Part shown: positions 49,741-60,745 of the stretch, piece by piece
Layout of the letters: the number at the start of each line of letters is the position of its first letter
How positions within the stretch are numbered: the first letter of the stretch is position 1
DNA from: Anaeramoeba flamelloides
Lineage: Eukaryota; Metamonada; Anaeramoebidae
Length of the DNA: 64,000 nt
NCBI GenBank assembly: GCA_027625915.1
Contig: JANTQA010000026.1
Span: 4,030,001 to 4,094,000 of the forward strand
Direction: 5' to 3'
Notes under the pieces: generated by a model
Databases searched by the model: none
Told to the model about the DNA's origin: nothing
Seen by the model: the letters and a program-made list of their open reading frames with translations, nothing else
Made by a program: the position numbers and the translations under genes

Positions 49741-50279
49741 CAATAAAAAAAAAAATAAAAGTTATTTTTTCTACCCAATTGTAGAATAGGTTTTGTGGTT
49801 TTTTCCATTTTATTTTGTATATTTTTTATTTTTTTATTTTTTTGAATAGCCACAATAATAGTATAAGTTATATTAATAATTTCTTTGATAGAAGTGAATC
49901 CCACTAAAGCATATAAGCACACTTTCAAAAGTAAGAAGATTCTATGTTTTTTAATTTTTATTTGGTATTCAAACCTACTCTCAATTCTTTTGGATATACA
50001 TACCTTGAATTAATCAAATAGATTTATCTTTTTCAATTTTTTTTTTAAAAAAAAACTTTGTTTTTTAAAAGAAATATTCAAAACTTGACAATAAATAACA
50101 AAAAAACCCTTCACTTTCGGATATGTATTACTTGATTCTTCTTTTTTTTTTAATATGGAGTATTAATGTTTGATTTAACCCAATAGTACTAATAACTAAT
50201 AAACTTAATTTCAATTAACGGGTTATTATGGGGAATCTAACCTCAAGAATTTATATAAGAAAAATTGTTTTTTATTTGC

Positions 50280-51180
50280 AATCTTCAAAAGGGGTATATT
50301 ATTAAAATTTGAATTTGGTTAAATTTCAAAAATGGTTAAATTGAATTTTTTTGAATTTTTTGAAGAGCTTCTTGATTATTTTCATCGGTATGAAAGTTTT
50401 TAATAATTTTTCATGGGTGTGGGGGGTGGGGTGGGGGGGGGGGGGGGCAAAATGAAAATTTTTTTGATTAAAGATATTTTATTACTTAAATTTGAGAAAA
50501 TTCAAAAAGTTGTTAGATCAATAATAAATATTTTTAAAAAATTGTTTATAACCCAATTTTAACATCCAAAGTTAAGTGGGAATTTTTACTTATTGTAATA
50601 AGTTACACAAGCGTAATTTGTCTAATTCCTATTTGAATTATTTTTTTCTTTCAATCCGTACCAAAATTCCCTCTGAAATCACCCAACTCTACAATAGCAT
50701 AAAACCTATCCTAATATACCCTAAACAACGGAAAAGGGTTTCTAAATACATAAAAACAATATATGTCAATAGAATGATCTATTTTCAAAAAATTGGGAAT
50801 GTGACCATTTTTGTATTTTTGCCAAATTGAAAAAGTAATATTTTTCCCTTTAAACTATATCATTTTTTGATCCCAAGAATTCCAAAAAATTCTTTATCAA
50901 TGGGTAAATTATTTACCAAAAAATGAATTTTTATTTATGAGTTTACAGTATCTTACTCATTTTTTTACAGATTCAACATTAATTTGAATACAATTTTAAA
51001 AAAAAAACATCAAAACGACTTGGATTTATCTTGGATAATATTTAAAGATTAGAAACATTTAAAATTTATTTCAATGTTTTCTTTTTTTCCTCCTTGGAGA
51101 ACACCTAAAATAAATTTGTGAAGATCTATCACTAGTTTCTTTTTCTAAGATAATTTCCAAGAGTAAAGAAATACGTCATC
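50280..51180 (+). repeat. Long dispersed repeat, copy 1 (with 59425-60020)
   Basis: Collinear with 59425-60020: 'tcttgattatt', 'ggtatKaaagttt', 'aaatatttttaaaa', 'cWaattttaaca', 'acccta', 'aaagggttt.taaatac' and 'tatcact(ct)agtttctttt'. About 250 bp at 50870-51115 have no counterpart. It shows a run of pentamer-like 'acccta/aaccta' words and no coding sequence. Confidence 0.65.
50415..50447 (+). repeat. Poly-G run (possible G-quadruplex)
   Basis: A run of G broken only by four T, with 15 uninterrupted G at 50433-50447. It is exceptional in DNA this AT-rich. The matching place in the sister repeat (about 59545) is a poly-A tract. Confidence 0.9.
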
Positions 51181-51527
51181 TTCTTTAGGAAAATCTTTGA
51201 AAATGGAAAGAATTTATGGATATGAAATCTATTAATTGGTTTTTTTTAATTTTCTAAGCAAAATGAAAGCACATAGTCCAATCCTAAATTTTTTATGTGT
51301 TTATAAATGTAAATTCCACTTAAGGGGGTTGGTATTTTTTTTCAATTTTGACTGTCATAGTTTATTTAAATCTGAATTATTTAAAATGCTTTCTTAATCA
51401 AATAAAATAGTATTTAAATAAAAAACAGAGCGGGATATATATAAGTGTATTATATTTAATATGATTTAAAAAAAAAGAAATCAAAATAAGAAAAAAATTG
51501 AATAAAAAAAATAATTGATTTTTTGAT

Positions 51528-51727
51528 CCACTTTGTTTCACTTCTAATGCTCAAAATTTCAATATAATTTAAGTAACAATAAAAACTCAAATTGAGTAGA
51601 ACTTTTTGGGAAATTTTTTTTACAAAAATTATTGTACTTGGATCTGAATTGTGTGCCTTTATTTGTATTTTTTTTTTATGTGATAATTTTTGTTCAGATT
51701 TTATACCTTAAAAAGGAAAATGGTTAT
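51528..51727. repeat. Decayed Tc1/mariner-like foldback MITE
   Basis: 'ttgtttcacttctaatgctc', 'aataaaaactcaaatt' and 'ttgtgtgcctttatttg', then 'ataccttaaaaaggaaaatg', match the arms of the good copies with many changes. Confidence 0.5.
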
Positions 51728-51879
51728 ATTATTTTTAATCTTTGGTTTAATAATTTCTTCTTTGCATATTTGATTATTTATTCCAAATCGAAAACTTGAT
51801 CTAATGGGATTTTAAAATAGAAATTATGTACTATTTCTAAAAAAATAATAAAAAAAAGACTTGAAAGTTTTAATAATTA

Positions 51880-52015
51880 GGTAGATCTATTACTTCTCTC
51901 ATAATAATTTGGTTGTTTATAAAAAGTCTTTGATTGAAAATAAAAGAAATTAAACAAATTTCTGGATATTCACAATTAAAAATCGTGTCAGGTATTATTT
52001 TCATGCCCGGTATTG
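51880..52015 (+). repeat. Partial copy of the 450-bp TIR element
   Basis: 'atattcacaattaaaaatc' followed by 'gtcaggtattattttcatgc' matches the right end of 36259-36708. The upstream 'tttataaaaagt.tttgatt' also matches. The left half is absent. Confidence 0.7.
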
Positions 52016-52932
52016 TTTCCCCAACTATTATTATTTTATCCATATTATAATGATTAAATAATTAAAATTTATCTAACTGCACCACAGGCCAATTTCAAGG
52101 TCAATATTTGCCGAAATAACAATTTCTTTTTATTAAATCTAAATTCCATTTCAAAAATTGTGACTAACCTAATATAATAAATTGAAAAAAAAATGTATAT
52201 CCTTTATTATTCAAGAACAACAATTGATAATTAAATATGATTAGTAATTCACTTTTGATTCATTCTAAATCATTAAAAAAACTCATATTGAAAAATAATA
52301 AAAATAAAACCAAAAACTAAAAAAAAGTGAGTCACAATTTTTGAAATGCACATTACGGATTTTTTATTACTGAACTTTCACTGAGAAAAAATTTAACAAC
52401 AAGATTTTTTGCTATAAATTCATATTCACGGGCCTTTACATTATCTCAATTTTCTAAGTGATTATTTGTCTTTTCAAAGATCTGTTTTTTTTTCTAGATA
52501 ATCTTTTACAAAAAAAAAAGGATCAAAAAAAAAAATTTTTCAAAAAAGAAAAAGAAAAAGAGTATCAAAAAGAAAAACAAAAATTTGAAAAAGTAAAACA
52601 AAAATTTGAAAAATTAGATAAAATGATTTTAATCTAAAAATTTAAAAAAAAATTTTGATAAGAATAAGGGGATAAACCAGTAAAACAACTCCTGTTAAAA
52701 TTATAAAATGACTCAAAATTTTTGATAAATAGTTTATTTGATTTCGTGAACAAAAAAAAATGACTGATAAAAAGAAAAAAAAATTAAATTTTTTTGTTTT
52801 AGAATGATAAAAATAAAATCTAGAAATATCATAATTTTTAATGAAATGGATTATTGTTCATAATTGTTTCTAAAATAGATATAAATATGAATTAATAAGT
52901 TTTGAAATGATATAAACTACTTTCGAAAAATA

Positions 52933-53476
52933 AGGGCCCAGTTTTTCAAATTATACTCACTAAACTAATTATATGAGGAACCCTGTAAATAATCATCAAT
53001 AAACTAGAAGTTGATGGATAATCATCAGAAGATTAAATACTAACAAGGTGTCGTCTTTAAAAATTTTTATACGTTGAAAAAAAATCTATTTCATTTTTTG
53101 TACAAAAAATTTGGCTAAAAAAAATCATCCAAAATTTTACAACATCTGGATATTATCGAATTTTTTTTCGGTTCTAAGAGTAATTTGATTGAGAATTAAA
53201 TTGAAATTTTTCATCATGTAAAAATATTAAATGTAAATCAGTGAAGATATATTGACATCTGAAACTATTGGATTGAAGAAACTAACAAACAAAAAAAAAT
53301 CAAATTGTCATCTGATTGTTTGAAAAATTTTTTTATTTTCTTCCAATTTTTCAGTCAAAAGTTTGGTTAATAAATTATGAAGTAGAAAATTTTATTTAAA
53401 TTACATCATTAATCAACTGCCCAACATCATATTGAAATCCAATAATTCTAGAACGAGATCTCGAAATTTGGGCCCC
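52933..53476. mobile_element. Candidate TIR element with GGGCCC ends
   Basis: The short inverted ends 'agggccca' and 'tgggcccc' are flanked by TA on both sides (52931-52932 and 53477-53478). The inside is AT-rich without coding sequence. The inverted repeat is short, so this could be chance. Confidence 0.35.
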
Positions 53477-53593
53477 TATTTTTTGAATTTAGTTTAAGAA
53501 GTTACCTTTCAACTTTTAAAGTAAAGCACTCATATTTGATTAGTTTTTCATATTGTTACTAGGTATATTAAGGGTTTGGAACGTTTTATTTTT

Positions 53594-55100
53594 TTATAAT
53601 TTCATAATTACCCACTGCCCATATGTAGTATCTGGATAGGATCTATTATTATAGGTTTGTTGTACTTGAAGTTTTGAGTTTGCTTGAAATTGGAAAATAT
53701 CTTGAATGTGAAAGGTATGGTTATAAATATTAGTTGAACTTGAATAACCATATTTGATTATAGATCCATTATGAAGGAGTGAAATATAATAATTAGTCGA
53801 AGACTGGCACATAGTGCTTATTAGAACTAAATAATTTCCTTTCTATTTGGAATTAAGATTTGGAAAAGACATTTAATAAAGTAAAAAAAAAATCAGAAAA
53901 GAGGATTAAGGAAAAATAACATTAAAAATAAAAAAAAGAAAAAAAAAGTAGATGGATTACTTCTTTGATGGTAATTGTATCATTATTGTAATTCTGTGTA
54001 TTTAAAGTATAAGGGTGTATTTCGCTCGAATAGGATTTTGTCCATTGCCAATATTGTCCACTTCCTCCTATAGTTGATGGATAAAGTCTAATCCATTGGC
54101 TATTGTCAGCAATTTTCATAAGAACCCACTGTCCATATGTAGTACCTGGATAGGGGCTACTACTATAAGTTTGTTGTACTTGAAGTTTTGAGTTTGCTTG
54201 AAATTGGAAAATATCTTGAATGTGAAAGGTACGGGAATAATTACTAGCTGAATTTGCAAAACCATATTTGATTGTAGATCCATTATGAAGGAGTGAATTA
54301 TAGTAATTAGTCGAAGACTGGCACATAGTGCTTATTAGAACTAAATAATTTCCTTTCTATTTGGAATTAAGATTTGGAAAAGACATTTAATAAAGTAAAA
54401 AAAAAATCAGAAAAGAGGATTAAGGAAAAATAACTCAAAAAATAAAAAAAAGAAAAAAAAAAAAGATGGATTACTTCTTTGATGGTAATTGTATCATTAT
54501 TGTACTTTTGTGTATTTAAAGTATAAGGGTGTATTTCGCTCGAATAGGATTTTTTCCATTGCCAATATTGTCCACTTCCTCCTATAGTTGATGGATAAAG
54601 TCTAATCCATTGGCTATTGTCAGCAATTTTCATAAGAACCCACTGTCCATATGTAGTACCTGGATAGGGGCTACTACTATAAGTTTGTTGTACTTGAAGT
54701 TTTGAGTTTGCTTGAAATTGGAAAATATCTTGAATGTGAAAGGTACGGGAATAATTACCAGCTGAATTTGCATAACCATATTTGATTGTAGATCCATTAT
54801 GAAGGAGTGAATTATTGTAATTAGCCGAAGAATTGCACCTAGAGCTTATTAGAACTAAATAATTTCCTTTCTATTTGGAATTAAGATTTGGAAACAAAAT
54901 TCAAAATAAAGTAAAAAAAAAATCAGAAAAGAGGATTAAGGAAAAATAACTTTAAAAAATCAAAATAAAAAAAAAAATTTGATGGATTACTGCTTTGATG
55001 GTAATTGTATCATTATTATACTTTTGTGTATTTAAAGTGTAAAGGTGTATTTCGCTCGAATAAGATTGTGTCCATTGCCAATATTGTCCACTTCCTCCTA
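53594..55100 (-). repeat. Tandem exon-intron duplication, 514-bp period
   Basis: Exons 3 and 4 are each exactly 396 bp, phase 0 at both ends. Each is followed by a 118-bp intron, so the unit is 514 bp. Partial units flank them: the 3' end of exon 2 plus a 120-bp intron on one side, and the 249-bp last exon on the other. Intron sequences are also nearly identical ('gaggattaaggaaaaataac'), so the duplications are recent. Domain units straddle the introns. Confidence 0.92.
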
Positions 55101-57171
55101 TAGTTGAGGGGGCAAGTCTTAAAAAAATGACACTTCCAAGATCTTTTTGGGAAGAATACCACTCAACTCCCTTTATAGGTACAATATTTTTAAATTCGAT
55201 AAGAAGATATCTCCAAAATTGATATTTTCCTGATCGGAACCATATCAATTCATTCCATTGGTTAGAGGTTGCTTCTAATATACCTAGAGTTTCCCATTCT
55301 TTTCCATCCTTGCTTCTTTGTACTTTCCAAATAGATCCTTTACCATTTAGCATTCTTGTTTTTCCCATTTGAATTTTCGTTTTAAAATTAAATTCAATAG
55401 CCCCTGTTGTTTTGTTATCCCATTTGAGTTCAGAATGGTTTAGATCTTGATATTTTAAGGATATTATTTTTTCATTTCTATTTTCCTTTTCCTTTTCCTT
55501 TTCTTTTTCTTTTTCTTTTTCTTTATTTTTCTCTTCTTTGCTTATTTCTTTTTCTATTTGGTTTTCTTTTTCTTTTTCTGTTTTGTTTTTATTTTCTATC
55601 AAGATTATAGTTGTATTGGTACACTTCACTTCGGCATTGTAATATTCTGGAACAAGATATAATTTGGTGGTTTTATATATGTCTGTAATTGTTTTTTTAT
55701 AATTATTTTGTAGTTCTTGGATAACTTCTGGGTAATTAATGTTCTTTATCTTTTCTTCTAAATGGGTTTGAGTAAGATCAAAAAGATAAGTTGGGATTGG
55801 GTTTTTCAATAGCGATTCGTTGGCTTTCAATTCGAAAAGTTCAAGGAGTGATTGGAAATATTCTTGGTTTTCATGAAACATCTTTTGGTGTTTCATAATT
55901 TCATTACAACTTTGGATCCTCGTAATATTTTTTTCTTTAAGTAATCTTGTTTTGTTTAGTTTCAAAATTTTTGATTTGTTTTCAGATAGAATTTGCGAGA
56001 GAATTTGATGTTTTTTTTTGACAATATCATCAATTAGTTGATTGACGTTTTGGTTTAAAATTTCAACAAGCTTTAATTTATTCTTCTCAATGGTCTCAAA
56101 ATATTTATTAATAAGCTCTAGGTTCTTTTGTTCTTCTTCTAATCGATCGGGCGCATATTGTAATAAGTTGTCCTGCTTTTCAAGGATTGTTTCAACTGCC
56201 ATGACCAATTCTTGAACATTGCATTCCCTGTGCTTGACCATATGGCATTGATAGCATAGGAATATCTCACAGTCAAAGCACCAGAACTCTTTCGGCTTTC
56301 TGTGCAAGATGCACAATCGGTTGGGGTTCTCCTTTTGTTTGATCTTTTGGTTGTCTTTTTTGATTTCCAAGAAGTCAATGAACCATTCCAAATTCCACCT
56401 CTTTTTCAGGCAAGTATTCATCTTGGTGAAAAGCTTTTGATGCTTTTGGTATGAACCCAAATGTGACTTTGTTAGTTTTAGCTCTGCCTTCAAGTTTTTG
56501 TCATAAATGAGGTCGTTCTCAATGTCTAATTCCCTGGAAGCCCATTTCTTTGCCAATTTCTTGAAACGATTTTCTTCTTCTTCTTTTTTTGCAATAAGTC
56601 TTTTTCTTCTTTCGTTAATTACACCAAGCATCTTTTTTGTTTGGTCTATCTTATTCGTACAATTTTTGATTTTTCCTTGGTGTTCGTCGACAAGAAACTG
56701 ATATTCATAAACAAACGGAATGAGAGTTTCCTTTAAAACGGTTGTTTTGTGACCTGTATGTTTCACAATTAAACAATCCACACAACATAATTCATTACAA
56801 GTATTACAAAAGTAATCTAAACGTTCACCGTAATGAAATTTACAAGTAAATTTGTCTATTAAATATATAATTAAAAAAAAGTAAAAAAATGAAGAGTGTG
56901 AATTTTTACTGCAAGATGATCAATCGAAAATTATTTTACCTAAATCTTCCATCCTAATTCTTTTGTGTCTTTTTGTGATTGGTCTACTGTGTTCCTTTTT
57001 ATCACATTTCTCACAGAATCTCCATTCACATTTTTTACAATAAAAAACAGCTGGTGTTTCTTTATCTTCATGCAAACACGAATCACAAAAATTGTCCTCT
57101 TCACCAGATTCTACCTCACTAGAATTTTCCTTTTTGTTAAAATTATCAGATAAGGGAAAATTATTGTTCAT
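53594..57171 (-). CDS. TRIM-like B-box/coiled-coil protein with discoidin-like and C1q-like domains
   Basis: Five exons on the minus strand: 57171-56940, 56855-54991, 54870-54475, 54356-53961 and 53842-53594. All are GT-AG and in frame, giving 1045 residues. Domains: B-box-like 1 (residues ~28-72, 'CDSCLHEDKETPAVFYCKKC'); B-box 2 (~82-118, 'CNTCNELCCVDC'); helical region; B-box 3 (~255-295, 'CILHRKPKEFWCFDC', 'CYQCHMVKHREC'); a long coiled coil (~300-430); a Lys/Glu run; an F5/8-type-C (discoidin)-like domain (~540-646, 'IWKVQRSKDGKEWETLG', 'FWRYLLIEF'). Three C1q/TNF-like jelly-roll units follow ('YWQWTKSYSSEIHPYTLN', 'NDTITIKEKGNYLVLIS', 'FQFQANSKLQVQQTY', 'YGQWVLMKI'). No signal peptide and no RING are seen, so it is probably cytoplasmic. 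The C1q assignment is from pattern only. Confidence 0.85.
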
Positions 57172-59424
57172 CCTTTAAAAAAATTAATAAAATCAAAAAA
57201 TATAAAAAAAATGAATTTTATTCGTACGACACTTGAAAAAAATTGCACAAAAATAGTGGACACTTTTTTTCCTTCAGAACACTTTTGTATTTTTTCAAAT
57301 TGTTCCAAATTTTGAAAGGAATTAAAAGATCAAAATCCAACAACTTTCAATTTAAAAGTTTTAAAAAGTCAAACATTTAAAAATATGTAATTTAAACAAC
57401 TTTCCACTTTTCAGGTTTTCATAAAAAGAGTTTCAGGTTATTGAAAGCCAACAAATCATTGTTTTTTTGATAACTTATAAAATTTCCATTAAATTCAAAT
57501 TTTTATCTTTTGTTCATTATTATTTTTTCCCCTTTTTTAACTATAAAAGTTTGTATCAAGTTTTTGAAATTTGAAACAATATGAAAGTATATATAAACTG
57601 AAATCTTGCAGGCTGTTAGTCTGAAAGTTCTAGAAAAGTACTGAAAGTATTTGTATTGATTGTGATATTCTTGTTGTGTCTATAAAAAAAAAGAACACCA
57701 AAAAATAGAATTTTTCTTTTTTTGATAATCTCCCTTTAAAAAACTGAATTTTTAATTGTGCTAAGTGATTAATAACTCTTATTGATTATATTCCCCAAAG
57801 GTATTAGAGTATTCTTTTCACAAGGGTATAATTAAACCCGAATAAGAAACTCATTTATCAACTTTAGGGAGATGAGTTATCATTTTTAAAAAGAATTCCT
57901 TGTCCCAAAAAAATTAAATTTTCAGTCAAAAGATCCTAGATCCTTTTTTGTTGGGGTTTTTGGATCAAATTAGAAAAAAAAAAATTTATAAAAAAATCTA
58001 ATCTTATAAAAATCTCACTTTTAGTAATTCACAAGAGTCTGTAGGAAAAAATAAAATTAAACCTTTAATCTTATTTTTAAAAATAAAAATAAAAATAAAT
58101 CAAATATTGAATCATTGAAGATCTAAAAAAATTGAACATTTATTTTATTCACAAATATTTTTTAAATTTCTTTGAAAATTTTAAAATTGACAATATTCTT
58201 TTACAGATATACAGATTATAAGCAAAGAACTAATATTATTAAAATCATTTATTTGATAATTTGTGGTTTTTTTTTTTATTAGAATTATTTTTTTGAATTT
58301 GTTTGTATTGGTTTTAAAATATAAAAAAATTGAGAAAAAATAATTATAAAGTCTATTGATAAATTTCATCCTTGTGTTATTAATAACCGACTGAGAAAAT
58401 TAAAATCGGGTTATTAATTATTGATTATAAACATCAAATTAAAAAATATTTTTTTAGATTATAAGTTGAATTTTCCAGATTTTCAAAAAGTATTGTTCTA
58501 GGAAATGTTGAATATAATTGTTTACTATGTTTTCAGGTTTTTTTTTTGTTTACAAAAAAAGAAAAACGTTATTTGAACTGTTCTTTGAATATAAAAATTC
58601 GATTTTTTCAAGTGTAAAATAATTATTGTAATTTTTTTAAAACTAAGTATGATTTATTAAACTGAATTAATTTAGAACTTGGTGTTTTAATTTTTAAAGT
58701 GTATTTTTTAGTATACTTCATTTATATACAATAAAATTTCAAAGTTTTTTCAAAAAAAAATATTTTTTTTTTATATATTTTTAGAAATATCTTTGAATTT
58801 TGAGCTTTTCAACAATGTGAAAAATGGTATCAAACTTTTAAAAACAATTCATTTCTGGAAAGAGCTTCAAAAATAAGTTTGGTTTTGTAGTAATTAGATT
58901 TTTACTTCAATTCTCAATTTCATGAAGTGGTGAATTTTTTTTGAATTTGCTCTGAAATTTACTTAAAGATATTATTTAGTTTTCTAGTCCCTAAATTTCA
59001 AGATTTTTCAATTTTCAAGTGGCAAGTTAAGTGAGAAGATGAAAATTTTGAATCGGAAATACAATCATAAAAATAATCAATTTAGAGGAAAGTTTGTAGA
59101 CAGTTGTTGTATTTAAAGTAAAAAAATCTTTGACAAAAATCAAACAATAAATTTGAAACGAAACAACATGACGAAAATTGTAAAAATTGAGATTTTACTT
59201 TTTATTTAAAATTCTACAGAATATCAGAGACAAATTTAAAACAAAAAGATAAAAATAAAATTACAAAATAAAGATCAATACATTTACACAAAAAGCTAGT
59301 ATAAATATGATAAAAAAATCTATTAATTTTGTCAAAAAAATGTTTTATAGTATATTAATATATATTGTCTGTGTATAGAGTAACTTGAATTTAGTATGTT
59401 TTTTTTTGATTTGTAAACTATTCA

Positions 59425-60020
59425 GAAGTTCAATATGGGGATATTATTAAATTTCAAATTTGGTCAAATTGAAATTTTTTGTATTTTTGATGAGTTTCTT
59501 GATTATTACAATTGGTATTAAAGTTTATAAAGGTTTTTTATAATTGTGAGAGGAAAAAAAAAAAATATTATCTTGCGATTGGTAGGATTTTATTTCTTAA
59601 ATTGTCGAAAATCCAAAATCTTATAATCATCAATACTAAATATTTTTAAAATTTTGTTCAAAACCTAATTTTAACACAAAAGTTATGTGGAAAATTTTTT
59701 CCACAAAATACAAGTTGCAAAAGTCAAATTTGTCTCTTAATATATTTTTTTAATATCCTGGCCAAAATTATCTAACATACCATTCAAACGACCCAAACCC
59801 ACTCTAGAATACTCTAACCTACCCTAAAATACATTAACCAATCTTTAAAGGGTTTTTAAATACCTACAGTCAATATATTTCAATGGAATTGACGAAATTG
59901 AAAAAAATGAGGATTTTACATATTTTGAAATTTAATAATTTCCCCTTCAAAATGTATCACTCTAGTTTCTTTTCTTAAAATCTATAGGAGAAATTCTCGA
60001 AAAGAAGAATTATGTAAATA
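59425..60020 (+). repeat. Long dispersed repeat, copy 2
   Basis: Collinear with 50280-51180. It includes 'cccactctagaatactctaa' and 'cctaccctaaaatac', a run of related 'acyctaa' words. Confidence 0.65.
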
Positions 60021-60584
60021 GAGATCTTTTAATTATTTTTATTGGAATTGAATTTATTAAAATATAAAAAAGTGATAAATTCAATAATGTCTTTAAAAAG
60101 AGATAATTTTGAACTTATGAGATATAATGCAATTAGATTATATCGATTTTTATCTGAATAATGTTACTTGATCATTGTTCAACTTATTATGTAAATTTTT
60201 TTTTCTTCATTTATTTGAATTCAGGGTATCACTTATCAAATGAATTCTTCATTATGTTACTAATATAATTCTTTCCTTTTAGTTAAGTATTTTACCTCCC
60301 TTTATCCCCAGACCTCTAAAATTAATTTTTTTTTTTAAGAATAAGTTTATGAGTATTTTTTTAGTTTTTCTCTTTTGATTTAAAAAAATTATGAAAAAAT
60401 TCCAAAAGTTCATTTTTTATTGTAGTCATACAGAAAAAATCTAATATTTCTTATACTATGATATTACAAATATATTTTGGTGACCTTTGAATCAACTAGT
60501 ACATAATTCACACTAAATTCAATTACAATACACATAAATTTGAGTATTTCAATGGTTAATACCAACCTCTAGAGTAAAAGATAC

Positions 60585-60745
60585 AGTGATTTTTACTTTA
60601 AAGATACAAACTTTTGGCTATTTACAAGAAATAGAAAAATCAAAATTTAGACTCATTTCTTGGGAATTTTGTATTTAATTTACTTTATTTTTCCAGAATA
60701 CAAACTTTTATACTCTGATTTCGAATATTTTTGGTAATTTATTTT
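60585..60745. repeat. Decayed foldback MITE, possible
   Basis: 'tacagtgatttttacttta' followed by 'aagatacaaactttt' resembles the terminus of the Tc1/mariner-like family. A weak inverse of 'gatacaaacttt'-like text is not preserved at the right, so only one end is supported. Confidence 0.3.

Larger units (their letters stand above)
47924..53593. other. Gene-poor region with repeats
   Basis: About 5.7 kb between convergent genes. Content: a repeat (49150-49640) with a nested foldback element (49252-49446), a shared block (49665-49740), a long dispersed repeat (50280-51180) with a poly-G run, a decayed foldback element (51528-51727), a partial 450-bp-element copy (51880-52015) and a GGGCCC-ended candidate element (52933-53476). 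Nothing else is recognised; 47924-49100 is featureless. Confidence 0.6.
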
